Assembly: GCA_036346225.1 (NCBI GenBank)
Contig: JARFIW010000453.1
Span: 4,650,001 to 4,714,000, forward strand
Length of the DNA: 64,000 nt
Reading direction: 5' to 3'
Origin: Platerodrilus igneus
Taxonomy: Eukaryota; Arthropoda; Insecta; Coleoptera; Lycidae
The notes beneath the pieces were generated by a model. The model saw only the letters and a list, made by a program, of their open reading frames with translations, did not search any database and was not told the DNA's origin. Shown here in pieces: positions 37,156 through 47,423 of the stretch. How positions within the stretch are numbered: the first letter of the stretch is position 1; each line of letters opens with the position of its first letter. A program made the position numbers and the translations under genes.

Positions 37156-38229
37156 AGACCTAAACCTAGAACTTTTTATAGATAATGCTCCTCCACAAAT
37201 ATTAATATCTTTTAACAAACTTTTTAAATATATCTTGTATTATAAAATGTCTTATACCGCATAGTATCTGTTGTTGTTTCCCTTTACTTATTTATCTTTT
37301 TTTCCTTATCTAACATTAAAACCTATTTTACCTTTGATATTTAAATAGGACTGAACTCGACTAGAGCGGCTGTATGTTGGTCGGAGTGATGTTTATTGCA
37401 TGTTTTTCGATGTAGTAATCTAAGTATCATCCCCACCTCTCTTTACCTGTGACAAAAATCTGAAGGGAGTTCAGATCGCGGTCCGCTGAGAAATCGACCC
37501 CGTCGTAGAACGTAGGTAAAAACAAGTTATAACTTTAGCATAGATTTGTATATCTAAACCATAAAATTTATAATCTAAAGGTTAAGGGCGTTTAACGTGT
37601 AGCGTAATATTGAAAACAAACTGCTTCGGGAGCATGCGAAAATTTTGAGAAGAAATTGTATTTGAGTTTCGAGTGTCACGTGGATTGATCTCAGCTTAAA
37701 AATTTTTCCAAATACAAAATCTCAAATAGTTAAAGTTTGAACTTTAGCTTTACATGCGGTACGATCTTGAAAAATACAAAAGTGAGATTTTATACATAAA
37801 AGAGGAAATCTTATTTAAAAGATCCGGAGTAGGAGTTAATGTGCCAAATTCATTATCAAATCACTATTCTCTTTGACAATACTTTTTGTAGACTAACTAG
37901 AGCAGATTCACCTTGTGATTAGAACTTCAAAAAGAAAAAACACTGCCAATTTGACCAAGTTGCAGGAAAGGATAGCAAAATGAATATTATTATATTGTAA
38001 TATAGTTTGCTATTCTATAGAATAGCGGCATCAATTAAAAGAATACAGAGTCAATCCCCACACTCGCGGCAACATATAATGCAAAAACGAGTGAAATATC
38101 TTGATATAATTATTTGTAGTAATTACCTTAAATTATGTAAATATAAAGGTTTTTGTTATTGTTTTTAGCTGATAAATGGAAGATATCAACGTTTGTTTTT
38201 AACTGTAGTGACGTTTGATTACAAATCAT
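37156..38229. other. Intergenic, no recognised gene
   Basis: Nothing recognised between the RTE element and the minus-strand RTE tail. Confidence 0.35.
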
Positions 38230-38440
38230 TGATCACTAGGTCTTCGGTCTTGGAACTAGTTGGACGCGTACCTCCATTAGTTCCTATTCTGTGTCAACCT
38301 ACAAGTTTCCCTGAAATTTTCACAGCCTACCTACATCTTTCACTATCCGTGTGCAATAGTCTAATCTAGGTCTACTTCTACTTGTCCTTTTTCCTTTCTC
38401 CGATTCTAATATTTCTGGCACCAATTCCCTCATGCCTTGA
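38230..38440 (-). mobile_element. RTE-like 3' tail, minus strand
   Basis: The minus strand reads SRPRLDYCTRIVKDVG preceded by MRELVPEILESEKGKR and followed, after a stop and frameshift, by remains of the MCRLAQNRN block. Same family as 5490-6350, in the opposite orientation. Confidence 0.75.
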
Positions 38441-38765
38441 TTTGACATCCCAAGAAAAGTTTTATTAACGTTAAAGCGTTTTGTCCGTTTAATTTTTTTA
38501 AAATTTAATACAAATATACAAACTTGTGTGCAGATTTGCATATAAACTGAAGAACCGCTTCCTATAATTATAATCAAGTTTTTTTTGACAAAATCATAAA
38601 TTCTGCATAATTTAACTTCCGAAGGTCTACTACCGACGCGCATTTATAAAAAGCAGTTTTTACAGCAATTTTAACCTGAGTGCAAAGTATGATATACGAA
38701 TTTGCTTAAGTAGTAACTCACGAGCGGTTCTAAATTCTTTGACGTGTAAAAAAGTTTTAATGCAA
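38441..38765. other. 5' flank of the CYP6 pseudogene
   Basis: No gene. At 38766-38775 lies GTGCTTTAAT, comparable to the element upstream of the two intact CYP6 genes. Confidence 0.35.
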
Positions 38766-38910
38766 GTGCTTTAATACCAACGCAAATCAATCTGCAATAA
38801 TTTCTTCAAGCAGCATGACTTCGTTTTTTTATTTTTGTAGTCTTTGTCACAACAATATTTACCTGGGTATTTGTGTTCTTCAAATGGAAGTACTTATCAA
38901 ACCATAAGTA

Positions 38911-39815
38911 ATATTTTAGGCTGGTTGTGATTCTGTATAATTAGTATGTGAGTGTGGATGTAAATATGCTTGATATTTTTCGATGGAGGATGAACATTAT
39001 TGTGATTATTTTTTTCTATGGATTAAGGATTTATCGACGGAACGATAATATTATTAGGTTAAAAATCTTAAGAAATAATGTGTTAAGAATTTTGGAAAGA
39101 ACAATGATATAACACAAAGTGGGTACTTAACTGATTTTTTTTGTTTTCATGAACGGCGTTACCAATAATTTGGGATTTACTGTCTTATAATTAAATACGA
39201 AAGCAGAAAAATTAAGAGTGACGAATAGTTTTGTTGATGGCTTAGATTTAAGTTTTTAACCCAGATTTGCGGGTAAGAATTGTTTTTAAGAAAAGATATT
39301 TATATTTGTAATGACATTATTTTTATGTTAGTAGAAGTTAAGTTTAGGTTGATTTTTATTATTTGTTTTTATTTAAATATTTAGGAAGTAGATAGTCAGT
39401 GATTTGTATAAGATTTCCAACTACCCCAGTGATAGTTTTATATGGAAAGATAATTATTGTAAGAGATTTCTTTAATTATGGCCAACTTTAAGACACCAAA
39501 ATCAGGGAGTTTTATGCGGAAGGACAATCTTTCATATAGGAATGACATAAATAAAATTGCTGTGACAGACTGTTTGGTGCTCCTTGATTTTGATAGAGGA
39601 AGACCATTCAGGATAAGGGCTAACGAAACGTAGAATTTTGAATTTAAAGTTTGTTATTTAGTATTTTGTATTTCTTTATTTTCTTTTCTCGTTTATCCAT
39701 AGGAACCCACTTCCGCATGACTGCAGTTGGCCGAGGCACCCTTACATTGTAACGGGATCCTAGCCCGTTCGAGCCAAATCGAAATTTAATTCATTTTACG
39801 CCTATTTCACCCGTA
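38911..39815 (+). mobile_element. Unclassified insertion in CYP6 pseudogene exon 1
   Basis: About 900 bp lie between the anchor codons and the LKSEGHK block, where the intact genes have only about 130 bp. Its last third (39480-39815) resembles 42740-43075: each has a short frame (CLVLLDFDRGRPFRI here, GLMPLNYDK there) followed by a pyrimidine-rich run and an end in CCCGTAACA. That makes it a repeat family. No transposase or RT is recognised; a solo LTR is one possibility. Confidence 0.55.
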
Positions 39816-40545
39816 ACAATACAACGCCAGTACCAAAATTTAAAATCAGAGGGACACAAATTTGGAGAATTATATTTTGTTGTACATCCTGCATTACTAC
39901 TAGTAGATGTAAAAATAATAAGAAACGTTATGTCAAAAAACTTTCAATAGTTTAAGAATCGTAGTACTTATGGCAACGAAAACGTGAATTCTCTTAGTGC
40001 TAGCTTGTTCAATTTAGATGGACACAAATGGAAACAACTACAAGGAAATATAACGAATACTTCTACAACAAGAAAATTAAAACAATGTTTTTGAAAATAG
40101 TTGAACGTAGTGATGGCATGTTTACTGCAGTCAGTAAGCTCATCTGAAAACATAAATCTCTTGATATCAAGGACTTTCTAGCGCACTCTACTCCAGATTC
40201 AATTGGATCATGTGTTTTCGATTTATTATATTATACGCAATGACTTCATTCAAATTTTGATGAACCTTAAAAATGATGAGAGTAGTGCAGAAGGATTAAC
40301 AATAGAAAAAATCGCGGCGCAAACTTTTATATGACGCAATAACAAAAATGAAATATTTAGGTCAGGCCGTCGATGGTAAGGCTTGTAAGGTGTTATACTA
40401 AACAGACAAATCTAATCTTATTACAGGACTTTAAGAAGGTATTCTCCAGAACCACTGTTACCCAGAATATGTATTGAAAATTATCAGATGCGAGGCACAA
40501 ATATTATTATAGAAAAAGGGATTCGCATTGCAGTACCTTTTTTTT

Positions 40546-40843
40546 ATAGACGGCTCCGTGGCGTAGTGGTATGTGTGTGACTACTACGCCCAAGGTTCCG
40601 GCTTCGAATCCCGACACGGTCCGCTTGAAAAATGTTAGGCGAGCATTTTTCTCAAAAACATACCCTCGTTCGGATGAGAGGTAAAATTGAGGTCCCGTGT
40701 GTGAGTGTTGTCACGCACGTTAAAGATCCCTACCTTGCTTGGAACAGCAAGGGTTCGGCAAAATTCCAAATTTGCCAGGTAGAAAAAACTCGTTTCCTGG
40801 CCAATGTAGTCCTTAGGGTGAAGCATTGGAAAATCACATGTAA
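40546..40843 (+). mobile_element. tRNA-derived SINE, best-preserved copy
   Basis: The tRNA-like head has A box TGGCGTAGTGGT (40559-40570) and B box GGCTTCGAATCCC (40600-40612), the RNA polymerase III internal promoter. The body carries ccctcgttcggatgagagg and ctaccttgcttggaac, and the 3' end gcattggaaaatcacatg. Imperfect target duplication: AGTACCTTTTTT on the left, AGTACCTATTTT on the right (40844-40855). It interrupts exon 2 of the CYP6 pseudogene. Confidence 0.9.
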
Positions 40844-40855
40844 AGTACCTATTTT

Positions 40856-41196
40856 TGCCGGTTCCATGGCTTAGTTGGTTCGCGTGACTACTAAGCCCAA
40901 AGTCCCGGGTTCGATTCCCGATACGGACCGGTATCGTTAGTCATTGGAAGTGGGTGGCTATCCTTCTTGGTCAAGTCTTTAAGTTGTCTGTAGTACTCAC
41001 AAAATCTTGTTCCGTTCCTCTTCTAAATAAGTACAACAGGCGATGCCGAGGAGCTATCAATATGTTGAATCACTCCTTACTCCTCCACATCTACAATCAT
41101 CTTCCCGGCCTTCTCGCGTTTGGCCAAAGGGTGTCTTTTCGTCTGCCGTTTTATTGACCGTGCCATTCCTACATTGATTGCACATCTGCTCAAAGA
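40856..41196 (+). mobile_element. Second tRNA-like element with a different body
   Basis: The head has A box TGGCTTAGTTGG (40867-40878) and B box GGGTTCGATTCCC (40907-40919) with a clean T-arm (CGGG/CCCG). No tRNA anticodon stem forms, so it is not a tRNA gene. The following 260 bp (ccggtatcgttagtcattgg ...) does not match the other SINE bodies in this window and points to a second SINE family sharing the head type. Confidence 0.65.
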
Positions 41197-41455
41197 CCCG
41201 GGTTTGAATCCCCACACGATCCGCTTCAAAAATATTAGAAGAGCAGTTTTCACAAAAATATGCCCTCGTTCGGATGAGAGGTAAAATGTAGGTTTTGTCT
41301 GTGGGTGTTGTCACGTACGTTAAAGATACCTACCTTGCTTAGAACAGCGAGGGTTCGGCAAAAATCAAAATCTTCAGGTAAAAGGAAACTCGATTCCTGG
41401 TCAATGTAATTCCTTCGAGTGAAGCATTGGAAAATCAAATGCAGGATACCCGTTC
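41197..41455 (+). mobile_element. tRNA-derived SINE, 5'-truncated
   Basis: Begins near the B box (GGGTTTGAATCCC, 41200-41212) and continues with the common body and 3' end (gcattggaaaatcaaatgca). The A-box half is missing; it is joined directly to the preceding element, as expected of nested insertion or recombination. Confidence 0.8.
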
Positions 41456-41790
41456 TTGCACTTCCTCATAGTCCTGAATATTTTCCAAGTCCTAATAAAT
41501 CTGGTCCTCATCGACTTAATGATGATAACAAGAGATAAATTCGTCAATTTATTTACATATCATTTGCAGAAGGGCTTCGAATTTGTCTCGGTAATGTTTT
41601 ATAATAATGTTTTTGAGTGATTATCCTAAAATTAAAATAATTACAGATAATAGCTTTTGGTTACTACAAACTAAAATAGACTTGGCTACATTGCTGAAAA
41701 ATTTGATTTTTTTTTAATAATCGAACTAGTTTGCCATTTAATACGATCGGATTAGTTTTAACATCATGATTGAAGATCACATTTGGTTAG

Positions 41791-42160
41791 ACGTTGGTAA
41801 AGTTTGTCTATGTCAGAAGATTTAGATTGTTTTTGTTCTACAGCGTTGTGTTTATACACAATTAAGTCTTTATTACTAAAGACTTTCGTATTTGTTATTA
41901 AACGTGTTGGTCGGTAAAGATACGTGATTGATTCTAGATACTGTATACTTGAATTATTTTTAAGGAAATCGCTCAACATATGAAGCTTGAATTGAAAGAA
42001 GACAACGCGACATATAATAAAATATGTATGTCCAAAAAAGCTTAAATTATATTTTAAGTTTTTTTGTTCTAAATATAAAGTCTTACGTATATGATAACAA
42101 TCACTATAAGATTCTTATAATAGTATAATCTCTTATAAAAAAGATAGTTTTACATTTAAA

Positions 42161-42161
<1 letters not shown>
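41791..42161. other. Intergenic, no recognised gene
   Basis: AT-rich 3' flank of the CYP6 pseudogene; nothing recognised. Confidence 0.35.

Positions 42162-42217
<56 letters not shown>
42162..42217. repeat. (AC)n(AG)n compound microsatellite
   Basis: A short CA run is followed by about 23 AG units; a purine-rich A/G tract continues to about 42315. Confidence 0.95.
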
Positions 42218-42222
<5 letters not shown>

Positions 42223-42454
42223 GGTGGAGTGAAAGTGAAACAGAAAGAGAGAGAGAAAGACAGAAGGGGAGGTGGTATAAGAGTGAAGAAGAAAAAGAAA
42301 AGAGAGAGAAAGGGAACGCTTATGGTCACTGAACATATACCTGTGGACTAAGCATTACAAAACAATTCTAAATAGGTTAAGCAAACTAAGAAAACTTGTT
42401 AAGTACAGTTTCGGCTCCAAAAACTCTAGACGGTACTTCACAGAAAAACTCAGT

Positions 42455-42722
42455 GAAGTACTCCCCTTACATTTGATTTTTCAATGCACCACCCCAAGAT
42501 AATTCGTTGATCAGGAAACGATTTTTTTACTTGGAAATTTTGAATTTTGCCGAATCCTTGGTATTCCAAGCAAGTTATGGATACTTAACGCGAGTCACAA
42601 CACTAATACACGGGACCTACATTTTACCTTTCATTCGAACGAAGGCGTATTTTTGTAGAAAATGCTGGCCTAACATTTGACAAGTGGGCCGTGTTGGGAT
42701 TCGAACCCGGGAACTTGGGCTT
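42455..42722 (-). mobile_element. tRNA-derived SINE
   Basis: The minus strand shows B box GGGTTCGAATCCC (around 42694-42706), the body (cttcgttcgaatgaaaggta, aacttgcttgga) and the 3' end (gcattgaaaaatcaaatg). The A-box half is worn. Confidence 0.8.
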
Positions 42723-42739
42723 ATTAGAGTAAATATAAG

Positions 42740-43075
42740 GTGATGAAATTTAGGAAACCAAGGCGAAGGAGGTGTGTGGGAAGTAACCGTGTAGAAATAA
42801 TATCAAAAGAAATTGATGTAGCAGACGGTTTAATGCCTCTCAATTATGACAAGTAGAAAACCCCTTCAGAGTAAGTGATAGTGTAACGTAGCTCGTTTTA
42901 TACTTAAGTCATTTTATTTATTATTGTTTTATTTCTTTATAATTTTTATTTCGAATTTTTCTGTCTTCTTTTATAATTTTTCAAAATTAATCTACTCTCG
43001 CACAATTGTAGTTTAGTCGACGCATCTTCGGCTCGAAACAAAATTCATTAACTTATCGCTCATTTTTCCCGTAAC
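42740..43075 (+). repeat. Repeat related to 39480-39815
   Basis: Shares with the insertion in the CYP6 pseudogene the order: RKPRR-like frame, a GLMPLNYDK/CLVLLDFDR block, a T-rich run, and the end CCCGTAACA. Family unknown. Confidence 0.5.
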
Positions 43076-43240
43076 AGTATTTTAGCGCCCAAGCATGGGA
43101 TGCTTTTAAAAATTTTTAGGTGTTTTTTCATTAGGGTCGTTTTTATTAGAACCGTAACAGTATTTTTAGCGCCCAAGCATGAATTGCTTTTCAAAATTTT
43201 TAGGTGTTTATTTTCATTAGGGTCGTTTTTTATTAGAACC
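43070..43240 (+). repeat. Two-unit tandem repeat, about 82 bp
   Basis: CCGTAACAGTATTTT.AGCGCCCAAGCATG.. recurs from 43070 and from about 43151, followed each time by ttttaggtgtttttt, cattagggtcg and attagaaccgt. A third partial start (accgtgattt) lies at 43239. Confidence 0.85.
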
Positions 43241-44362
43241 GTGATTTGCATGTGATTTTGTTAATTTTTTAAATGGTTAAGATTTTTGGCGCTAATTTTT
43301 GATGCCGTCTTTTTATTGTTAGGGCAATTTTTTTACATGGGGTAGTTTTTCATTATTTTAAAGTAACTTTTGCCACTTCAGCTTTTATTTTTTGACTGTT
43401 TTCGTTTGTCTAAAATTGTTGAAATTGACTGATTGTAACACGAGAAATATTTTTATTGAAACGGAAATTTACTTAAAATGTAGATTAAATTGAGTTAAGA
43501 ATTATGAGTTATGTGAAAACAATTAAGGATTTGGCAGTTATCGGATTGAGATGAACTTCCGAAAAACACAATTATAAATTTATAATGTACAACGGCATGG
43601 AGTTAGTTGTTGAATTAAAAATAAAGTTTGGGAAAAATATTTTTGCTCTCCGACACTACTAACTCCTTCAGGCCCGAAAGAAAATTTAAATCTTAAGATT
43701 TAATTATGATTGTTGATGAAATTTTAATACAGATATGTGAATTTACTGATGATATATGTCGAATCTGAGGGATTTGGCACGGGAAGATTATGAAACCGAA
43801 CTAGACTTTTACTAAAAATGAAGACAATAACTGAGATTAAAAATAATTGAAGTCGAAATATAGGTTAACACAATAGTTTACTTAATTTAATTTTAATTTT
43901 TTATTTTGGGTAATTTATTTTTTAATTGAATGTAATTTGATAACTATATTTCGTTTTTCTATTGGTTTTTACGATACGAATTTAAATTTTGGCTTGAACA
44001 TACGCACTGGACATCACGGACAGTTAGGGTCATTTGGAGGGTTAAATTGAGTGGATACTTTTTCTTAGGACTTTTTGTTAAGACAAAGGGAATAGAGAGA
44101 GTAGTAACAGGGTCAATTTCCGAATAGACCTTCTGGCTCAATCGTCCGATCGAAAAATATGACCAGAGGGTTGAGCTAATACCCTAGTGGGTGTTCTATT
44201 CTCTTATGGCGTACAGAAAAACGTTTCACGACCTTTTGTCTTCAGCGACACCCACACTGTTGTTTCTTTTAGGGTTAAAGGTTTCTTTACTCTTGATTTT
44301 ACCCTTCCCTTTATTTTTTATACTTTTAATTTTTTTGGACTTGAATTGACAAAGGGTAGTTA
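43241..44362. other. Intergenic, no recognised gene
   Basis: AT-rich; a slightly less AT-rich block at 43980-44280. No gene supported. Confidence 0.35.
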
Positions 44363-44410
44363 GTAATAATAATAATAATAATAATAATTACAATATAATA
44401 ATAATAATAA
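44363..44410. repeat. (TAA)n microsatellite
   Basis: About 14 TAA units with one short interruption (ttacaata). The non-LTR element begins directly after it. Confidence 0.95.
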
Positions 44411-46885
44411 GTAATCCCTGCTCTATAAACTACTGTATAATCAGATTAAAATTTTAAGGGTTTATAGTACGTTAAATTAAAAATACCGGTTGAAGATCGT
44501 TTAACAATCTAAATATTGTGACCAACAGTGTAGATATATTCATTACGAACTTATTATATAACCAAAATGGCGGAAAATAGTAATAGTGACATTTCTGACA
44601 GTTCTACTAATCAAAATAATACAAAGGAATATCCTCACCTTAGGAAGCGATATTTAACAAGTAAATATCCCGCAGATACCCGCTTAACCAGCTTCATAAA
44701 GAACAACAACTGGCATATATCTACACAAGATAAAAAGGAGGTAGGTTCTTGCTTTAAAAATAACTTAGATACTAAAGTTATAAGCATAAACAAAGTTTCA
44801 AATACAAATTTAAGTTTGAAACCTTGAAATAGCAATAAATTAAAACATCAACAAACTAAGATTGTTGAAATACCTGCTAGTATACCTCAGGTAAAAACCA
44901 GAGGTTCTAGCAGAGCCACTACAAAAGTCCGTTATAAATGGCAACATAAAGATAATTGTGATATTATACGGGCATACGAAATTGCTACAAAATGCGGATC
45001 CGATAAAATGGGTTATTGTGATAAATTGTACTTACAGTTTAAGGTGCTTAGACCAAATCTGGATCGATTTACAAAGCAAAATATAATTGATCGATATAGA
45101 TACATAGTAAGTAAACCAGTTATTACAATTACTCAACAAAACATTATTAGAGATGAAATATTCCGTATTTCATCACAAAACTCAAGTTCATCTAACTAAT
45201 TTCAATATAAAGAAGATGATTCAATGAAAGTAGAACCTAATAAACAAATGATTAATAGAAAATCATCACAGATCGCAATCCATACATACACAAATGAAGA
45301 ATTAAAAACTAAACAAGACTTGCATGATAGTTTAAAGACCAACATATTCAAATACTTTGGTACAGATCCTAATTCCCGTCCACCATTACTAAAAATACAT
45401 CCTAATAGGAGGTACACTTTTGAGCTACTAGACATTTTAAACGAAATTATTACGGATGAAAGTATTACATCTTTTGAATCACTTCAACTACATGCATACT
45501 GCACTGCTGTAACTGTATTAAAAAAAAATGGGATTTAAAGTTCCTCACAACACTAGTAAGAAAAGAACTGAAGAAGTACCTAAATGGAAAGCAAGAATAG
45601 AAAACAAAATCTCATGCCTTCGTAGCGATGTATCACAATTATCCATTTGGAAACAGCGACGCAATAATACTAAATGGAATCTTCAAAAACGCATACAAAA
45701 GATTTTTAAAGATCAAAAGTTAAACACAAGAAATACCGATTTCGAAGATCAGCTCGACATATACATTAATACATTAAAACAAAAAATATCAGCTTTAGGC
45801 AAAAGATTAAGGCGATACAATACATCAAACAAAAGGAGAAGCGACAACAAATTATTTGGTTTTAATCAGAAATTGTTCTACAACAAACTTGAAGAAGAGA
45901 ATTTTAAAGGAACGCCCCCAGATTTAACAACAATTGAACGATTTTGGCATCAGCAATAGGCCAACCCTGTTAGTTATAATTCCAAAGCAAAATGGACTGA
46001 AGAAGAATTCAGTAAGCATAAGTCAAAATGGATGATCCTATAACAACGATAGAAGAACTTAATTTCATTATAAAGAAACTTCATAACTGGAAAACAGCAG
46101 GACCTGATGGAATTCAAAACTTCTGGTGGAAATATCTAACATCCTTACATTTACCCTAACAAAATTGATAAATAAAAGTTTATGTGACCCATCCATAATT
46201 CCAACATTTATGACACAAGCAATAACATACTTAAAACCAAAGAGTACTGATACAGTAAATGTTAAGAATTATAGACCTATTACATGTTTAAATACCATTT
46301 ACAAAATTATATCATCTGCAATAGCTCATAAAATCCAACCATACGTATCAGAATATGCTATTCTATCAGAACAAAAAGGATGTAAGAAATATTCTAAAGG
46401 ATGCAAAGAACAACTTATAATTGATGCGGTAATAACAGATCAAGTTAGACAACACAAAAACATATCAATAGCTTGGATAGATTATCAAAAAGCGTATGAC
46501 TCTATTCCACATGACTGGCTATTCAAAACCCTAAATATTTATAAAATATATCCAAAAATTATATCATTATTAAAAACAGTAATGGAAACTTGGCGCACAC
46601 ACATTAGTTTAACGATAAATGACCAAAGAATAAAATCTAAACTAATTCCCATAAAACGCGGAATATTCCAAGGCGACACGTTAAGTCCATTATGGTTCTG
46701 CCTAACTCTTAACTCATTATCAAATATCCTAAACAACAGCAAAAATTGGATATAAACTAAGTAACAATAGAAAGACGCTCTACACTATAAATCACCTATG
46801 GTACATGGACGACCTAAAGTTATATGCCAACAACCAATAAGAACTTACATCTCTACTAAATATTATCACTCAATTTAACACAGAA
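44411..46885 (+). mobile_element. R4/Dong-like non-LTR retrotransposon, 3'-truncated
   Basis: The coding start is probably ATG at 44567 (MAENSNSDISDS). One frame runs with in-frame stops at 44825 and 45197 to 45538, where a run of nine A marks a frameshift. The next frame has EVPKWKARIENKISCLR and GFNQKLFYNKLEEE, then a stop, then in another frame NWKTAGPDGIQNFWWKYL. The RT core follows: NYRPITCLNTIYKI, ILSEQKGCKKYSKGC, SIAWIDYQKAYDSIPHDWL, IKRGIFQGDTLSPLWF, and in a further frame WYMDDLKLYA (catalytic YMDD at 46802-46813). This motif set is typical of the R2/R4 group of single-ORF non-LTR elements. Homology ends near 46885, before any C-terminal endonuclease. Clade assignment is inference, helped by the adjoining (TAA)n tract. 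Confidence 0.75.
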
Positions 46886-47423
46886 ATTTGTTTTCCGTCG
46901 TGAATAGTGCTGTATACCCTAACAGACTGTTTAAACTTATTGTCGATATTTTGACATTGTAAATACCCTTGCCTTATCCTATATTGTTGAAGGTCATGTT
47001 TGGAAAGTCCGCATGAGTCCCACAAACCTACATCTGGGTTAAGTTTTGCTTCCTTTTTGATTGTTTATGTTGTTCATGTGAATAATTATGATCCCCAATA
47101 TCACCAGAATCAATTGCAGCATCGGGAAATTCAAAATTGTTTTTTAAAGAACACAGTTCTTGATTAACAATATAAGTGTTTTCAGTTTCATTTATTGTTG
47201 TAATTCCCGAAGACCCTGATAAAACATATGTATTATTAGCAGAAAAGCATGGGATTTGTGCTACAGGAATACGGAAAAAAGACGTAACTTTAGGAATTTT
47301 TGCTATCAGTTCCCGTTCCTTCTTTGCTTTTTTTTTCTTTTGAGCACCACTTGCATATGTTCGCTTCATTTTATCGGCTTCTTGTGTTTTATTTAAACAA
47401 TGTCGTTTACCTGCAACTAACAA
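46885..47423 (-). pseudogene. hAT/ZMYM-type transposase N-terminus, broken
   Basis: The minus strand reads MKRTYASGAQKKKKAKKERE and IAKIPKVTSFFR, the typical beginning of hAT-related transposases of the ZMYM1/TTF-finger type. After a frameshift near 47035 come LNPDVGLWDSCGLS and GYLQCQN, in place of the TTF-type zinc-finger region. Homology ends at about 46885, against the R4/Dong-like element. The catalytic and dimerisation parts are absent. Confidence 0.65.

Larger units (their letters stand above)
38815..41790 (+). pseudogene. CYP6 cytochrome P450 pseudogene with several insertions
   Basis: From the ATG at 38815 a poly-T frameshift follows almost at once, then the anchor end FVFFKWKYLS (to about 38910). 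After a 0.9-kb insertion, homology resumes near 39820: LKSEGHKFGELYFV, NVMSKNFQ*F (stop), NSLSASLFNLDGHKWK, then IKTMFLK, a stop, DFLAHSTPDSIGSCVF, a deletion of about 70 codons, RNDFIQILMNLKNDES and GLTIEKIAAQTFI. A further deletion removes the I-helix AGxETS. Then MKYLGQAVDG, an intron with GT-AG ends (about 40378-40428), and LRRYSPEPLLPRICIENY. SINE-type insertions fill 40546-41455. Homology resumes with SPEYFPSPNKSGPHRL and FAEGLRICLG (heme motif kept), intron 2, then FWLLQTKIDLATLLKNL. Exon structure matches the intact genes, so it arose by gene duplication, not retroposition. Confidence 0.9.

Noticed and set aside
40856..40930. A functional tRNA gene
   Set aside because: A and B boxes and T-arm are present, but no proper 5-bp anticodon stem with 7-nt loop forms and a foreign body follows; it is a SINE head.
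42133..42336. Ser/Leu-repeat protein on the minus strand
   Set aside because: It is only a translation of the (AG)n microsatellite and the purine-rich tract beside it.
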